Below are positions 24,801 to 33,240 of a DNA stretch of 64,000 nt, piece by piece. Source of the stretch: Myceligenerans salitolerans (GTDB taxonomy: Bacteria; Actinomycetota; Actinomycetes; Actinomycetales; Cellulomonadaceae); assembly GCF_017349295.1 (NCBI RefSeq), contig NZ_JAFMPK010000043.1, positions 1 through 64,000 of the forward strand, given 5' to 3'. A program made the translations under genes and the position numbers. The notes beneath the pieces were generated by a model. That model saw only the letters and a program-made list of their open reading frames with translations, was not told where the DNA came from and made no database searches. Positions within the stretch are counted from its first letter, which is position 1. Each line of letters begins with the position of its first letter.

Positions 24801-26738
24801 CTCCCGTGCGACGTCCAGCCTGTCGCCCTCGACCACCATGCGCGCCAGGCGCGGGTCCATCGGGAGCTGGGCCAGCATCCTCCCCACCCGGGTCAGCCGT
24901 GTCCGGGGCGTGGCCTGGCGCTCGCGGTCCTCGGTCCCCGGTGCGGCGTCGGCTCGGCCGTGCGCGCTCGTCCCGGCCGGACCGCCGGTCGTCTCGAGCG
25001 CTCCCAGCTCCGTGAGGAGCTGGACACCGTCGCGCACCGCGCGTGTGTCCGGTGGCTCGACGAAGGGGAAGCGTGCGACGTCGCCGGGTGATTCGGCGAC
25101 CCCGACGGACACCATCTGCAGCAGCACGCTCGCCAGCGACGTGCGCAGGATCTCCGGCTCGGTGAACTCGGGGCGGCTCTCGAAGTCGTCCTCGGAGTAG
25201 AGCCGGATCGCGATGCCGTCGGCGACACGGCCGCAGCGTCCGGCGCGCTGGTTCGCGCTGGCCTGCGACACGGGCTCGATCGGTAGCCGTTGCACCTTCG
25301 TCTGCTTGGACCAGCGGCTGATGCGCGCGGTCCCGGGATCGACGACGTACCGGATCCCCGGCACGGTCAGGGACGTCTCGGCCACGTTGGTGGACAGCAC
25401 GATCCGCCGGTGCGAATGGGACTGGAAAACCCGGTGCTGCTCGGCGCTGCTCAGCCGCGCGTACAGCGGCAGGATCTCCGTGTACTGCGGATGCCGTGGG
25501 TCCGTGGCGCGGTCGCGCAGGTGTCCGGTGAGGCCGTCGGCGGTGTCGTGGATCTCGCGCTCGCCGGAGAGGAACACGAGGATGTCGCCCGGACCCTCGC
25601 GCATCAGCTCGTCACAGGCCTCGATGATGCCGGTGACGAGGTCCTTCTCCTCCTTGCGGCCGGCGCCACGCCCGCCTGCGTCCCGGTCCCTGGCGCCGCC
25701 GCGGTCGACCGGGCGCATCCCTCGCCTTGTCCCGCCGCGCACGTTCCCCGTGCCCGACGGCGGTCTCCGGTCGCCTGGGGCAGATTCGGCGCCCTGGGCG
25801 CGTGGTCCGTCGTGGCCGTCGTCGGCCGAGGCGGTGCGCCGGTCCTCCGGGACGAGCGGCCTGTATCGCACCTCGACCGGATACGTCCGGCCCGACACCT
25901 CGACCACGGGCGCCTGGTCGGGCAGGACGTCGACGACTGCGGCGGGCGCGCCCCCGCGTTCCGCGAGCGCGGCGGGGGAGAAGTGGCGGGCGAACCGCTC
26001 GGAGTCGATCGTCGCGGACGTGATGATCAGCTTCAGGCCCGGACGCCGTGGAAGCAGCCGTGCGAGGTAGCCGAGCAGGAAGTCGATGTTGAGGGAGCGT
26101 TCGTGGGCCTCGTCGACGACGATCGTGTCGTACGCGAGCAGCTGCGGGTCACGCTGGATCTGGGCGAGGAGGATGCCGTCGGTCATGACCTTGACGAGCG
26201 TCTCGTCGGTCGACCGGTCGGTGAACCGCACCTGGTAGCCCACGGTGTCACCGAGATCGGTGCCGAGCTCCTCCGCGATGCGCTCGGCGACGCTGCGGGC
26301 GGCGATACGCCGGGGCTGCGTGTGCCCGATCTGGCCCGCCCGGCCGCGTCCGAGGTCGAGCAGGATCTTGGGCAGCTGCGTCGTCTTGCCCGAACCCGTC
26401 TCGCCGGCGACCACCACGACCTGGTTCTCCGCGATGGCACGGGCGATGTCGTCGCGCCGCGCGGAGACGGGAAGCTGTTCGGGGTAGGTGATCGGCGGTA
26501 CGGCGACCGCTGCCCGCTTCGTGGCCGCTCGGTCCAGCTCTGCCTGCGTGATCCGCTGGGGCCGCCCCTGACGAGAGTCGGCCCGGGGACGCCCTCGCCG
26601 CTTCCCCTGCCGCCCGACGGACCTTCGCCCGGAACGATCCTGGGGGGCTTCGTCCCTGGTGGGAGCAGAGGAGGCGTCCTCGCCCGGATGCGCCGAACCG
26701 GCGTCGGACACGGTGGTGGGGGACGACTCACTGCTCAC
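21804..26738 (-). CDS. hrpA: DEAH-box ATP-dependent RNA helicase HrpA
   Basis: A very large (1644-residue) helicase acting on RNA or stalled ribosomes. Walker A is at about residues 112-119 (GETGSGKT), DEAH at 209-212 (VVDEAHERSLNID), motif III is SATID and motif VI QRAGRCGR. The HA2/OB-fold and DUF3418 regions follow. It exceeds E. coli HrpA (1300) because of two Gly/Arg/Asp-rich insertions, one between the RecA lobes (GGARDRDAGGRGAGRKEEKD) and one in the C-terminal half, plus a basic N-terminal tail. The GTG at 26738 gives a start eight bases after a GAGAAT -10-like hexamer; an ATG at 26771 is an alternative. Monocistronic. Confidence 0.92.
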   Translation of the reverse strand: MSSESSPTTVSDAGSAHPGEDASSAPTRDEAPQDRSGRRSVGRQGKRRGRPRADSRQGRPQRITQAELDRAATKRAAVAVPPITYPEQLPVSARRDDIARAIAENQVVVVAGETGSGKTTQLPKILLDLGRGRAGQIGHTQPRRIAARSVAERIAEELGTDLGDTVGYQVRFTDRSTDETLVKVMTDGILLAQIQRDPQLLAYDTIVVDEAHERSLNIDFLLGYLARLLPRRPGLKLIITSATIDSERFARHFSPAALAERGGAPAAVVDVLPDQAPVVEVSGRTYPVEVRYRPLVPEDRRTASADDGHDGPRAQGAESAPGDRRPPSGTGNVRGGTRRGMRPVDRGGARDRDAGGRGAGRKEEKDLVTGIIEACDELMREGPGDILVFLSGEREIHDTADGLTGHLRDRATDPRHPQYTEILPLYARLSSAEQHRVFQSHSHRRIVLSTNVAETSLTVPGIRYVVDPGTARISRWSKQTKVQRLPIEPVSQASANQRAGRCGRVADGIAIRLYSEDDFESRPEFTEPEILRTSLASVLLQMVSVGVAESPGDVARFPFVEPPDTRAVRDGVQLLTELGALETTGGPAGTSAHGRADAAPGTEDRERQATPRTRLTRVGRMLAQLPMDPRLARMVVEGDRLDVAREVAVIAAALSIQDPRERPAEEREQADQQHARFRDPSSDFLTYLNLWEYVRERQHELSGSAFRRLCKAEYLNFLRVREWQDVVAQLREMSKPLGIDMAYKPARKDHDEIVHQWDGDTIHRALLAGLLSHIGMQETGEVKASAVAHLRGEARERALRRAKKQARNEYIGARGARFAIFPGSPLSKKPPVWIMAGELVETSRLWARDVARIQPEWAEELAGPLARRTWSEPHWSTKRGAAMCTEKVLLYGVPIVADRKVLYSRVDPEAAREMFLRHALVEGEWTTHHTFFAENRRLLDEAGELEARTRQRGIVASEDDLFAFYDERVPEHVVSAAHFDKWWNTARREQPDLLTFTMDLLVGDASVDTDAFPEAWPQGDLSLPLTYQFAPGSGADGVTVHIPVSVLPRVVPDGFDWMVPGLLEELCVATIKSLPKPVRRDLVPAPDCAREIAAWLRAECPAWEDMARAGDMAEPFTAAFSRAVRAVRGIAVPDDVWTPDRVERLPDHLRMTFRVFEPRGSGDDGGGGGGRRGKPGRGRGSADSRDSRGGRGAGRGAGDHGRRSADDGRDGANVVVLDESKDLLLLQRKLAKRAESAVRSAVRGAVGQALAEARASTDPGAPTATSSRQGGSAGTERSGTGVPPQRSGDGTDAPAGSGRRAGSGPDAGARAGGAGGPAAGGALVVEREDLAGWPDGLDGGVLPDVVSTDVGAGVVVHGYPALVEERGPKVKGKPRATTVALRILADESARDAAHAAGVRRLLLRATALPTARVTSRWSATQSLTMASSPYPTTDALVTDLQLAAVVGLTVPDTERRYDTPPGGPDAATIRSEAEFTAAREHVRRHLEDEVHRVVGHVVAALSAYRALEGEIRGQSSLALLQVLQDLREHAAGLVHDGFVSQTPPRRLPHLVRYVRAASHRLAKASENPGRDADLAWRVGDVTQAWEKARAAYASGTPDAARAAELAEVRWMLEEFRVSLFAQQLGTDGPISEKRIRKVLTPAGW

Positions 26739-26793
26739 GACCCACCATTCTCTCAGCCCTCGCAAGCTCATTACGTGCGCGCGACCTGAGGGT

Positions 26794-26825
26794 GGTGGCC
26801 GGGCAGGCGTTCCCACCCGGCCACC
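26794..26825 (-). terminator. Terminator after the HNH nuclease gene
   Basis: Perfect 10-bp arms GGTGGCCGGG and CCCGGCCACC with a 12-base loop, starting three bases after the HNH stop codon. It separates that gene from hrpA, which is on the same strand. Confidence 0.75.
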
Positions 26826-26827
26826 GG

Positions 26828-27526
26828 TCAGTACGAGCAGTAGTTGAGGTAGGTCTGCGCGGCCGACTTCTCGGCGGGATCCATCGACAGGTCCCAGCGG
26901 TACTTGGTGTGGATCACCATCTTCGCGAAGGCGCACCGTTTGCTGGACAGCGGCGGTACCCACTCGGCGATGTCCTTGTCGCTCTTCGACGAGTTGACCT
27001 CGGTGGTGACGGCGATGAGCTGGGGACCGGAGAGGTCGTTCGCGAAGGCCTGGCGGCGGCTCGTGGACCACGAGCTCGCCCCGGAGTCCCAGGCCTCGGC
27101 GAGAGCCACGACGTGGTCGACGGAGATCTGTGACGGGACGGTGCGGGTCTGGCCGTCGAACTCGCTGTACCAGCTTCCGGACGTCGGGTAGCAGTCCGTG
27201 CCGACCGTGACGTTCCTGCCGTCGCGCCGCAGCACGGCCTCACGGGTGTTGCAGTTCCCGCCCTGGCTGGTCCAGTGCGGGAACAGGGAGCGGCTGTACC
27301 CGGTACGCGGGCCCTCCGCCCGGACCGTGATGGCGTTCAGCTCCGACTGGACCTGTGACTTGGAGGGCATGTCCGGCGGGTAGGCGTGGGCCGTGCCGGG
27401 CACCGTGAGTGCCGCGAGCACGAGCAGCGCGGCCGAGGCCGCGACCAGTGCGGTCCGGAGCCGGCGCGGACCGGGCTGGGTCGTAGTGTCCGAGGACGAC
27501 GTCGTGGCGGGTTGGGCCTGCATCAT
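26828..27526 (-). CDS. Secreted HNH endonuclease-like protein (DUF1524)
   Basis: A 232-residue exported protein: a signal peptide with hydrophobic core RTALVAASAALLVLAALTVPGTAHA, then a DUF1524/GmrSD-C-like HNH domain. The catalytic strand contains the conserved VDHVVALAEAWDSGA, with the ASSWSTSRRQAFANDL and NSSKSDKDIAEWVPP segments; cysteines in NCNTREAV, DCYPTSG, KRCAFAKM and YCSY suggest disulfides. It is probably an extracellular nuclease for DNA scavenging. It starts at tandem ATGs (27526/27523) behind GGAAGGG, and a TACAGT -10 lies at about 27552-27547. It stands alone between two terminators. Confidence 0.88.
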   Translation of the reverse strand: MMQAQPATTSSSDTTTQPGPRRLRTALVAASAALLVLAALTVPGTAHAYPPDMPSKSQVQSELNAITVRAEGPRTGYSRSLFPHWTSQGGNCNTREAVLRRDGRNVTVGTDCYPTSGSWYSEFDGQTRTVPSQISVDHVVALAEAWDSGASSWSTSRRQAFANDLSGPQLIAVTTEVNSSKSDKDIAEWVPPLSSKRCAFAKMVIHTKYRWDLSMDPAEKSAAQTYLNYCSY

Positions 27527-27642
27527 TGAGGGTTCCCTTCCGAGAACTGTACTGGCGCTTTGCCGAGCCCTGATGCTTCCTGCAAGGTGTGTCCGCCACG
27601 TGGCGATCGGGTGAAAAACGCGAATATTCTGGATTGCCTCTG

Positions 27643-27677
27643 CAGGGCGCCACGGACCGGCCGGTCGTGGCGCCCTG
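27643..27677 (-). terminator. Terminator after the small membrane-protein gene
   Basis: Arms CAGGGCGCCAC and GTGGCGCCCTG pair perfectly, with the nearly self-complementary GGACCGGCCGGTC inside, just past the stop at 27686. Confidence 0.7.
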
Positions 27678-27685
27678 GCAGGGGC

Positions 27686-28051
27686 TCACATGCCGGAGCG
27701 GCCCGCCTCCAGGCCGATCCAGAAGCCGAGGCCCACCAGGATCAGCGCGCCGACCGTCGACAGGATCGCGAGAACCAGGCCCCACTTGGCCAGGAAGAGG
27801 TCGAAACCCTCCTTGCCGGCCTTCACGACGGCGATGGCGTTCACGATCACGCCGACGAGCGGGATGTAGGCGAGGAAGAACCCCACGAGACTGAAGACGA
27901 CGGTCTGCGGGTCCTCCTCCTCGACGGTGGTGGTCGCGACGTCGCTCGTCGTCGCCACCGTGACGGCGTCCGCGATCTTCTCGGCGACGGTGTCGTCCTT
28001 CGTCGTCTCGGTGGACTCGGAGGTGTTGGTCTCGGTGTCAGAGGAAGTCAT
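27686..28051 (-). CDS. Small two-span membrane protein
   Basis: A 121-residue protein with an acidic Thr/Glu-rich N-terminal tail (MTSSDTETNTSESTETTKDD) and two hydrophobic spans (TVVFSLVGFFLAYIPLVGVI and LVLAILSTVGALILVGLGFW). The loop between them, KAGKEGFDLFLAKWGL, is basic. It resembles DUF4190-like proteins, but I do not recognise a function. The ATG at 28051 has an AGGAG ribosome site; the open frame extends 76 codons upstream but lacks coding character. It diverges from hutH. Confidence 0.75.
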   Translation of the reverse strand: MTSSDTETNTSESTETTKDDTVAEKIADAVTVATTSDVATTTVEEEDPQTVVFSLVGFFLAYIPLVGVIVNAIAVVKAGKEGFDLFLAKWGLVLAILSTVGALILVGLGFWIGLEAGRSGM

Positions 28052-28288
28052 GCGGAAGGTGCTCCTAGAACGGGGGACCTCGGGGGCCCTCGGGTTGGCG
28101 GCAGGACCGTTGTGTCCCATCGGTCGGCCATATTGTGATGTATCAGGTATAGGCAGCGCCAGGTTAGTACCGGCCGCGACGGAGGCGTCATCGCGAACGT
28201 CGTGGCCCCCGGCGAGCCGCGCCGTCGGGAGAGGCGACCGGACACGGCGCATGCGGCTCGGTGCAGCGGTCCGGGGCACACTGGCCTC

Positions 28289-30103
28289 ATGACCACGTCA
28301 CACGCATCGGCCCGCCCGGCGACCCCGGGTGCCGGGCCGGCGATCCCGTCGACCGTCGAACTGACCGGCGACCCGCTCACCGCCGAGCAGGTGGTGGCCG
28401 TGGCTCGCCACGGGGCTCGCCTCGTCGTCACCGACACCGCCCACGCGCGGATGGCCGCCACCCGGCAGACCATCGACGACCTCGCACACGATCCCCGGCC
28501 GCACTACGGAGTGTCCACGGGGTTCGGCGCGCTGGCCCGCACCCACATCCCGGCGGAACGACGTACCGATCTCCAGCGCAGCCTGGTGCGGTCGCACGCC
28601 GCGGGCACGGGCCCGGAGGTGGAGACCGAGGTGATCCGAGCCCTCCAGCTCCTACGGCTGAACACCCTGGTCACCGGTCGTACCGGGGTGCGTCCCGTGA
28701 CGGCGCAGGCCTATGCCGACATGCTGAACGCCGGCATCACACCCGTCGTGCGGGAGTTCGGTTCGCTCGGCTGCTCCGGCGACCTGGCGCCCCTCAGTCA
28801 TGTCGCCCTCGCCGCCATGGGAGAGGGAGAGGTCCGGGTCGTGCGTTCGTTCGCCGCCGGGCACGCGGGGACGGCGTCGAGGGCGTCGTCCGAGCCCGGA
28901 GCCGGGGGAGATGCCCGGGGGGACGCGGCCGGCAGCGCCATCACCGCCGTCGTCCCCGGGAAGATTCCGGCCGCGCCGCCCCGCCCTGCCGCCGAGGCCC
29001 TGGCCGAGGCGGGCATCACCCCCGTCACGCTCGCGGAGAAGGAGGGGCTGGCTCTCATCAACGGCACGGACGGCATGCTCGGCATGCTCGTGCTCGCGCT
29101 GCACGATCTGCGCAACCTCCTTGCGGTCGCCGACGTCGCGGCAGCGCTGAGCGTCGAGGCGCTGCTGGGCAGCGACGCACCGTTCGCACCGGACCTCATC
29201 GCGCTGCGACCGCACCCCGGCCAGGCAGCGTCGGCGGCGAACCTGCGCGCGCTGCTGGCGGACAGCGGCATCATGGCCAGCCACCGCGACACCTACGAGG
29301 ACGGCACGCCCGTCTGCACGCGCGTGCAGGACGCCTACTCGCTGCGCTGCGCCCCCCAGGTCCACGGAGCCGCGAGGGACACGCTGGATCATGCGGCCGT
29401 GGTCGCCGACCGGGAGCTGGCCGCGGCCATCGACAACCCGGTGGTCACGCCGGACGGCCGGGTGGAGTCGTGCGGCAACTTCCACGGGGCCCCGGTCGGC
29501 TACGCGCTCGACTTCGTCGCCGTCGCGGTGGCCGACGTGGCCGGCATCTCGGAGCGCCGCACCGACCGGCACCTGGACAAGCACCGCAACGACGGGCTGC
29601 CGCCGTTCCTCGCCCACGAGGCGGGGGTCGACTCCGGGCTGATGATCGCCCAGTACACCGCGGCAGGGATCGTCAGCGAACTCAAGCGGCTGGCCGTACC
29701 CGCCAGCGTGGACTCCATCCCGAGCTCGGCGATGCAGGAGGACCACGTCTCCATGGGCTGGGCGGCGGCGCGCAAGCTGCGACGGTCCGTCGACCTGCTC
29801 GGCCGTGTGCTCGCGATCGAGATCCTGACCGCCTGCCGCGCACTCGACCTGCGGCTCGGCGAACGAGCCGCGGCCGAGGCGGACCGGCACACGGATTCCT
29901 CGCCGTCGGCGGCTCCGTCGCCGGCGTGGGGTCCTGAACGGATCGCCCCCGGCACGCGCGCGGTGTACGACGTCGTCCGGACGGTGGTGGCCGGTCCGGG
30001 CCCCGACCGTGCTCCCGCTCCTGAGATCGACGCCGTCGTCGCGCTGGTGGAGGACGGGCGGCTCGCGCGGGCCGCGGCGTCCGCCGTCGGCCCGTTGCGT
30101 TGA
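28289..30103 (+). CDS. hutH: Histidine ammonia-lyase HutH
   Basis: First step of histidine degradation: non-oxidative deamination of histidine to urocanate, using the self-made MIO electrophile. The catalytic tyrosine region YGVSTGFG is at residues 73-80. The MIO loop is at 158-169 (GSLGCSGDLAPL), so the cyclising triad is Cys-Ser-Gly (162-164) rather than the textbook Ala-Ser-Gly. NGTDGMLGM, the GNFHGAPVG segment and SIPSSAMQEDHVSMG are all present. At 604 residues it is about 90 longer than usual, through a Gly/Ala/Asp-rich insert (about 195-230) and a Pro-rich C-terminal segment. It is probably leaderless (CACACT six bases before the ATG). It lies about 9.5 kb from hutUF. Confidence 0.95.
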   Translation: MTTSHASARPATPGAGPAIPSTVELTGDPLTAEQVVAVARHGARLVVTDTAHARMAATRQTIDDLAHDPRPHYGVSTGFGALARTHIPAERRTDLQRSLVRSHAAGTGPEVETEVIRALQLLRLNTLVTGRTGVRPVTAQAYADMLNAGITPVVREFGSLGCSGDLAPLSHVALAAMGEGEVRVVRSFAAGHAGTASRASSEPGAGGDARGDAAGSAITAVVPGKIPAAPPRPAAEALAEAGITPVTLAEKEGLALINGTDGMLGMLVLALHDLRNLLAVADVAAALSVEALLGSDAPFAPDLIALRPHPGQAASAANLRALLADSGIMASHRDTYEDGTPVCTRVQDAYSLRCAPQVHGAARDTLDHAAVVADRELAAAIDNPVVTPDGRVESCGNFHGAPVGYALDFVAVAVADVAGISERRTDRHLDKHRNDGLPPFLAHEAGVDSGLMIAQYTAAGIVSELKRLAVPASVDSIPSSAMQEDHVSMGWAAARKLRRSVDLLGRVLAIEILTACRALDLRLGERAAAEADRHTDSSPSAAPSPAWGPERIAPGTRAVYDVVRTVVAGPGPDRAPAPEIDAVVALVEDGRLARAAASAVGPLR

Positions 30104-30368
30104 CGTGCTCCGCCCGCAGCCGTCCTGCTCTGCTGCTCCGAGCCTTGATCGCCTCGGCAGACGATGACACGATCAGTGGCGGGGAGGGCGCCGTACGCGT
30201 CCGACCCGAACCGGACGCAGGTCCGGCCTGTGCGCGATCCGTCGGGCACCGGTCGGTGTCAGTCGTGTGTGCGAAGATGCGAGCGCGCAGTACGGAGGTC
30301 GAGGTGGCGACGGAGCCCAGCGAGCGACGCTGCCACACCGGCGATCCTTCGACCCAGGGGGTGTGTCC

Positions 30369-32516
30369 ATGACCGGCCCGAGCGATTCCTCTCCCGAGGA
30401 GCGCACGGACGGCGCCGACGAGGCGCCTGACGACGCGCTGCCTGGAACCACGGACTCCGGGTCCGCAGAGCACGGGTCCACGGCGGCTCGGGGACGGCGT
30501 CGCGGGCTGCCGGGTGCCACGTTCGTGCGCGCACACCGCCACGGGTTGCGGCGGGTCTCGGCCGCGGTCGTGGGCGCGGCGGTCGCTGCGGCGGTGCTGT
30601 TCGGCTCCGCCGGCAGCCTGCCACCCGGTGGGGCGAACTACGCCGATGCCCCGTTGCGCTCGTATGCGCCACCCGGGGAGTCGTCCGCGATCGTGGTCTC
30701 CGGCTCGCACATCACCATGGACCAGGTCCTCGGTGTCCTGGAGCGCGCGCACCAGCTCGCCGTCGAGCAGGGCGCGTCGATGGATCCGCAGGTCGCCCAG
30801 GCGGCCGCCGAGCTCGGCATGCTCTACACGACGTACCGGGCACAGCAGGAGGCGATCCGCGCGGCGTCGGGCATCCTGGACCCGCGCGACGGATCGGTCG
30901 TGGGTCGCACGGACCGCCCGGACGAGGACGTCGCGTCCGGCGGTGAGGCCGATCCGGGGCGGAACGACGACGAGGCCGCTCGCACGGTGGACATCGGGCC
31001 GGTGACCCAGGCCTCGAGCGTCCGCGGTCCGGGTGGCGAACCGGACGACGACCTCGGGCTGGACGGCTCCGGAGAGCACGAGGCAGAGCCGCTCACGGAC
31101 ACGCACGACCACGCCGCGCTCGTGACGCGCGAGGATCTGGTGCTCGCGGCGCAGCGGTTGGCCCGGCTCATGGACCCGAGCACGGCGGACGCGCTCGTCG
31201 TCGCCCCGGTTCCGGCGGGTGGCGGCGGTGCGCAGAGTTCCGCGGACCCGGGCCTGCGGCAGAACCTGTTGTCGGTCGTGGACGCGTACGCCCTGTCCAC
31301 GTCCGGTTTCGCGAACGGGCGTATTCCACTCACGGTGCTGTGCCCCCTCGAGTTCGCCCCGGGCCACCGCCTGCGTTGCGACGCGGCCGAGCGGCTCGCC
31401 GCGCTGAACGAGGAGTACGAGAAGCAGTTCGGCCGGAGTATTCCGATCACCGACTCCTACCGGACGTACGAGTCGCAGGTCACTCTGCGCGCGCTCAAGC
31501 CGACCCTGGCGGCGATTCCGGGCACCTCCAACCACGGATGGGGCATCGCCGTCGATCTCGGGGCTCCGATCAACTCGGGCCGCAGCGCCGAGTACGCCTG
31601 GCTCCGCGTGCACGGCCCGGACTACGGCTGGGACAACCCGGCCTGGGCACGGCTGGACGGCTCGAAGCCGGAGCCGTGGCACTTCGAGTTCTTCGCGGCC
31701 GGGATCATCCCCAACCGCGCGGTGGACGTGTCGGATATCGACACCGAGGACGATCCGCGGTACCGACCGCCGGCGAAGCCCAAGCCGGGTGACGACCTCC
31801 CCGCTGTCCCGGCGAAGGACACGAAGGACAGGGACTCGAAGGGAGGCAAGGGCGGAGCGTCGGACGACCCCGGCAAGGATCCCGGCGACGGCACGCCTCC
31901 CTCGTCCAAGCCTCCGAAGCCGACACCCAAGCCGAGCCCGACGCCCGAGCCGAGCCCGACGCCGAGCAAGCCCAAGCCGAGCCCGAGCCCCACGCCCACC
32001 CCGGAACCGACACCCACGCCGGAACCGACGCCGTCGCCGGAACCGACCCCGGAACCGACGCCGTCGCCCTCGCCCAGCGAACCGACCGATGAGCCGAGCG
32101 AGCCGGGTGATCCGAGCGACGGGCCGAGCGAACCCGCCGAGCCGGGTGGCGAGCCCGACGAGTCCTGTGAAGAGCCCGCCGACGTCTCCAGTGAGCCGGG
32201 CGGCGACACGGCCGGGCGGTCCGCCACCGGCTCGGGCGGCGAGGCGACCGCGAGCGACGACGCGGGAGCCGCGGACGAGAGCACGGGCGAGGAATCGGCC
32301 TGTGCCACCGGCGGCGAAGGCGAGCCGGAGGAACCGTCGTCATCCCGGTCCTCGGAAGGTTCGTCGGCACGGACGGACGCGATGGCAGGCGTCGTCGGCT
32401 CGACGACGACGATGGCCCTCGCTCGCCGGAGGAACGAGGACGGTCAGGACCTGGACGACGGCGACGCCGACGACGGGCATCCGGATGCCGAGGGTGTCGG
32501 GAGCGGCAGCGCATGA
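30369..32516 (+). CDS. VanY-type D,D-carboxypeptidase with Pro-rich tail
   Basis: A 715-residue exported protein with an acidic cytoplasmic tail, one membrane span (VSAAVVGAAVAAAVLFGSAG, about residues 63-82), a long helical region and a VanY/M15 peptidase domain at about 330-440. Zinc ligands are in SNHGWGIAVDLG (H, D) and EPWHFEF (H). It should trim stem-peptide D-Ala residues in peptidoglycan. After residue 490 comes a (PT/PS/PE)n tail, then an acidic Glu/Ser/Gly region; Pro-rich tails of this type normally span or bind the wall. No LPxTG signal was seen. The ATG at 30369 lies downstream of a 265-bp gap; no clear ribosome site. Confidence 0.88.
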   Translation: MTGPSDSSPEERTDGADEAPDDALPGTTDSGSAEHGSTAARGRRRGLPGATFVRAHRHGLRRVSAAVVGAAVAAAVLFGSAGSLPPGGANYADAPLRSYAPPGESSAIVVSGSHITMDQVLGVLERAHQLAVEQGASMDPQVAQAAAELGMLYTTYRAQQEAIRAASGILDPRDGSVVGRTDRPDEDVASGGEADPGRNDDEAARTVDIGPVTQASSVRGPGGEPDDDLGLDGSGEHEAEPLTDTHDHAALVTREDLVLAAQRLARLMDPSTADALVVAPVPAGGGGAQSSADPGLRQNLLSVVDAYALSTSGFANGRIPLTVLCPLEFAPGHRLRCDAAERLAALNEEYEKQFGRSIPITDSYRTYESQVTLRALKPTLAAIPGTSNHGWGIAVDLGAPINSGRSAEYAWLRVHGPDYGWDNPAWARLDGSKPEPWHFEFFAAGIIPNRAVDVSDIDTEDDPRYRPPAKPKPGDDLPAVPAKDTKDRDSKGGKGGASDDPGKDPGDGTPPSSKPPKPTPKPSPTPEPSPTPSKPKPSPSPTPTPEPTPTPEPTPSPEPTPEPTPSPSPSEPTDEPSEPGDPSDGPSEPAEPGGEPDESCEEPADVSSEPGGDTAGRSATGSGGEATASDDAGAADESTGEESACATGGEGEPEEPSSSRSSEGSSARTDAMAGVVGSTTTMALARRRNEDGQDLDDGDADDGHPDAEGVGSGSA

Positions 32517-32615
32517 CGGCTTCCACGTCCTGAAGCCCCGCCGGGCGGTGCGGTCGAGACGCCGTGCCGGCCAGGAGACCCCAGGGATCCACGCGCAGGC
32601 CCTACAGTGCAGACG

Positions 32616-32999
32616 ATGAGTGCTGACCCTGACGCCGCCGGGAGGCCCGCCGCGGACGACCCCCGGCGCTTCCTGCGCGACGGCCGCCTCGAGATCCTTC
32701 CGCGCCGCCGGCGTGACAAGATCGCGGTCACGCGGTACATCGCGACGCAGGTCCTTCCGCTTCTCCTGGAGCCGGTCGGAGAGCGCGAGCTCACCGAGCG
32801 CCTGTCGGGCCTCGCGTACGATCCGGTCGGGATGCGCAGGGCGATGGTCGACCTCGGAGTCGTGACGCGGACGCGGGACGGCTCCGAGTACTGGCGGACG
32901 GAGCGCACGGAGTTCGACGACGATCAGGCGGCCGAGGCGCTCTCCCTGGCCACCGAGGTTCTCGAGCGAGAACTTGACCAAAATCCGCACGAGTCATGA
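32616..32999 (+). CDS. DUF2087-domain protein
   Basis: A 127-residue protein with the DUF2087 pattern: FLRDGRLEILPRRRRDKIAV, a helical ERELTERLSGLAYDPVGMRR region, then AMVDLGVVTRTRDGSEYWR. The domain often occurs beside or fused to helix-turn-helix regulators and may bind nucleic acid, but its role is unknown. The ATG follows a -10 TACAGT (32603-32608) by seven bases without a ribosome site, so it is probably leaderless; three codons of open frame upstream were dropped. Confidence 0.8.
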   Translation: MSADPDAAGRPAADDPRRFLRDGRLEILPRRRRDKIAVTRYIATQVLPLLLEPVGERELTERLSGLAYDPVGMRRAMVDLGVVTRTRDGSEYWRTERTEFDDDQAAEALSLATEVLERELDQNPHES

Positions 33000-33240
33000 G
33001 GAATGAGGAGAAGAGTGGACCGAGCGGGAACTGTCGTCCCGCGTGGCTCGTTGGCGGGGTGTCACGTGATCTTGACTTCGCGCAACGTGAACGTAACCGG
33101 TCAGGACTGGACTCTTCGGCTCGTTGGGTGAAGACTCGATCCCAGTCGGATTTCCTGCCCTGCGCTTCACGGTGAGGTGAACATGCGCCAAGGGCACGTC
33201 AAATATCGGTCGAAGCATTGACAACGGAGTGTACGAAGAC

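Noticed and set aside
30104-30368. Possible riboswitch before the VanY-type gene (cell-wall enzymes are often under c-di-AMP control)
   Set aside because: I could not find the conserved ydaO-type core by eye; a covariance-model search would decide.
31919-32100. Possible CRISPR or structured tandem array in the VanY tail
   Set aside because: The repeats are irregular CCGACG/CCGAGC-type codons of a Pro-rich tail; there are no spacers.
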